Assembly: GCA_026712885.1 (NCBI GenBank) | Contig: JAPOPO010000139.1 | Span: forward strand, 1-7,138 | Direction of reading: 5' to 3' | Source: Rhodospirillales bacterium | GTDB taxonomy: Bacteria > Pseudomonadota > Alphaproteobacteria > UBA828 | DNA length: 7,138 nt | In this document: one piece after another, positions 6,187-7,138 of the stretch | Numbering within the stretch: the first letter of the stretch is position 1 | How the letters are laid out: each line of letters begins with the position of its first letter | Translations under genes and position numbers: made by a program | The notes under the pieces: generated by a model | Databases searched by the model: none | What the model was told of the DNA's origin: nothing | What the model saw: the letters and a program-made list of their open reading frames with translations, nothing else

Positions 6187-7138
6187 TCCGCGCTGTCATC
6201 GCCGTCGAGCCCGGCGCGCAGCGCGTAGACGAGCTCCAGAGCATCCCGCGGCGTGAGGTCGTCGGGATTGATGGCGGCGAGACGGGCGCGAAGCGGATCG
6301 GGCGCGGGTTCGGCGGGCGCCGGCACCGGACGGGTCTGGAAGAGGGGCAGGTCGTTTGCGAGCCTGGCAGCGGCGGTGGCCTTCTCACCCTGCTCCAACA
6401 GCGCCAGCACCTCCTCGGCGCGGGTCAACACCGCCTCGGGCAGACCCGCAAGGCGTGCGACGTGGATGCCGTAGGAGCGATCCGCTGCACCCGGCGCCAC
6501 CTCGTGCAGGAACACCACGCTCCCCTTCCACTCCTTGATCCGCATGGTGTGGCAGGCGAGCCGGTCGAGCTTTTGGGCGAGCGCGGTGAGCTCGTGATAG
6601 TGGGTCGCGAAGAGAGCGCGGCAGTGATTGCTGTCGTGCAGATGCTCGATCGCGGCCCAGGCAATGGAGAGTCCGTCGTAGGTGGCGGTGCCGCGCCCGA
6701 TCTCGTCGAGGATCACCAACGCGCGCTCGCCGGCCTGGTTGAGGATGGCGGCGGTCTCCACCATCTCCACCATGAAGGTGGAACGCCCACGCGCGAGATC
6801 GTCGGCTGCGCCGACGCGGGAGAACAGCCGGTCCACCACGCCGATTCGGGCCTCGTCGGCGGGCACAAACGAGCCCATCTGAGCCAGAACCGCAATCAGC
6901 GCGTTCTGGCGCAGGAAGGTGCTCTTGCCGGCCATGTTGGGGCCGGTAACCAGCCAGATCCGGGCGTCCTCGCCCAGGCCGCAATTGTTGGGGACGAAGG
7001 GGGTCTCCCCGCCCGCGCCCATGGCCTCCACCACCGGGTGCCGGCCACCCTTGATCTCGAAGGCTGTGGAATCGTCCACGAGAGGCCGCGCGTAGCGTCG
7101 CTCGACAGCGAGCTGCGCCAGTCCCTGGGCCACGTCGA
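6173..7138 (-). repeat. Right arm of the mutS inverted repeat
   Basis: This is the inverted homologue of about 167-1137. The inner limit is the last shared bases after the stop (TGACCGGCCGC read on the - strand); beyond it the sequence differs from the left copy. The outer limit is the window edge, so the true repeat may be longer. Confidence 0.9.
6183..7138 (-). CDS. mutS: DNA mismatch repair protein MutS, C-terminal part, second copy (5' end cut by window edge)
   Basis: This is the last 318 or so codons of a second MutS, inverted relative to the copy at 1-1128. The frame is still open at 7138; the GTG at 7133 matches the internal Val of the left copy (LDVAQGLAQL) and is not a start. Walker A GPNMAGKST lies at 6944-6918. 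Walker B ILDEIGRGT, the STFMVEM segment, THYHEL and the C-terminal PDDLTPRDALELVYAL segment are all intact. It differs from the left copy at 19 of 310 aligned residues. These are mostly conservative or sit in the variable Pro-rich linker, and the acidic tail differs (GDDSAD against DDEEGPAP). No frameshift or premature stop is seen, so it looks like a working gene under selection. The molybdenum-hydroxylase operon follows 63 bases downstream on the same strand. Confidence 0.96.
   Translation of the reverse strand, partial: DVAQGLAQLAVERRYARPLVDDSTAFEIKGGRHPVVEAMGAGGETPFVPNNCGLGEDARIWLVTGPNMAGKSTFLRQNALIAVLAQMGSFVPADEARIGVVDRLFSRVGAADDLARGRSTFMVEMVETAAILNQAGERALVILDEIGRGTATYDGLSIAWAAIEHLHDSNHCRALFATHYHELTALAQKLDRLACHTMRIKEWKGSVVFLHEVAPGAADRSYGIHVARLAGLPEAVLTRAEEVLALLEQGEKATAAARLANDLPLFQTRPVPAPAEPAPDPLRARLAAINPDDLTPRDALELVYALRAGLDGDDSAD

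Noticed and set aside
7131..7133. GTG at 7133 as the start of a short second MutS
   Set aside because: It aligns with an internal Val of the left copy and the frame stays open to the window edge.
1..7138. Composite transposon with mutS arms as the mobile ends
   Set aside because: The arms encode MutS, not a transposase. No terminal inverted repeats or target-site duplications of an insertion sequence can be seen.

Overview
The window is high-GC bacterial DNA that most resembles an alphaproteobacterium. The reasons are the MutS sequence style, the G/C-ending codons and the type of three-subunit molybdenum hydroxylase. This is inference from protein style, since no rRNA or other taxonomic marker is present. 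All confidently called genes are ordinary, intact-looking housekeeping or catabolic genes. The unusual thing is their arrangement.

Layout: a 3' part of mutS on the + strand (1-1128, cut by the left edge) is followed by a 131-bp gap and a complete luciferase-like (LLM class) flavin/F420-type oxidoreductase (1260-2282, +). That gene ends in a good intrinsic terminator whose loop carries the stop codon. A 140-bp intergenic stretch full of GC-rich palindromes separates it from a convergent operon on the - strand. The operon, in transcription order, is FAD subunit (6119-5253), 2Fe-2S subunit (5252-4764) and molybdopterin-binding catalytic subunit (4767-2443). Together these form a xanthine dehydrogenase / CO dehydrogenase family enzyme. 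Just upstream of the operon, on the same - strand, lies a second mutS 3' part (7138-6183, cut by the right edge).

The two mutS copies form an inverted repeat with arms of about 970 bp around an interior of about 5 kb. They are not identical. Aligned by hand, 19 of 310 residues differ, and 14 of 180 bases differ in a stretch around the Walker A motif, 10 of those silent. Similarity stops about ten bases after the stop codons, and each copy has a different neighbour downstream. This could be a true mutS duplication, a junction between two related genomes made by recombination or transfer, or a chimeric assembly of two related strains. The window alone cannot decide.

Functionally, the operon should make a cytoplasmic (medium-small-large)2 molybdenum hydroxylase. 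Electrons would pass from Mo to two [2Fe-2S] clusters to FAD. The catalytic loop is PYRGAGQP. It lacks the cysteine of true (form I) CO dehydrogenase, so CO oxidation should not be assumed and the substrate is unknown. The LLM gene is convergent with the operon and is a separate transcription unit. No mobile element, CRISPR array, tRNA or rRNA is visible.
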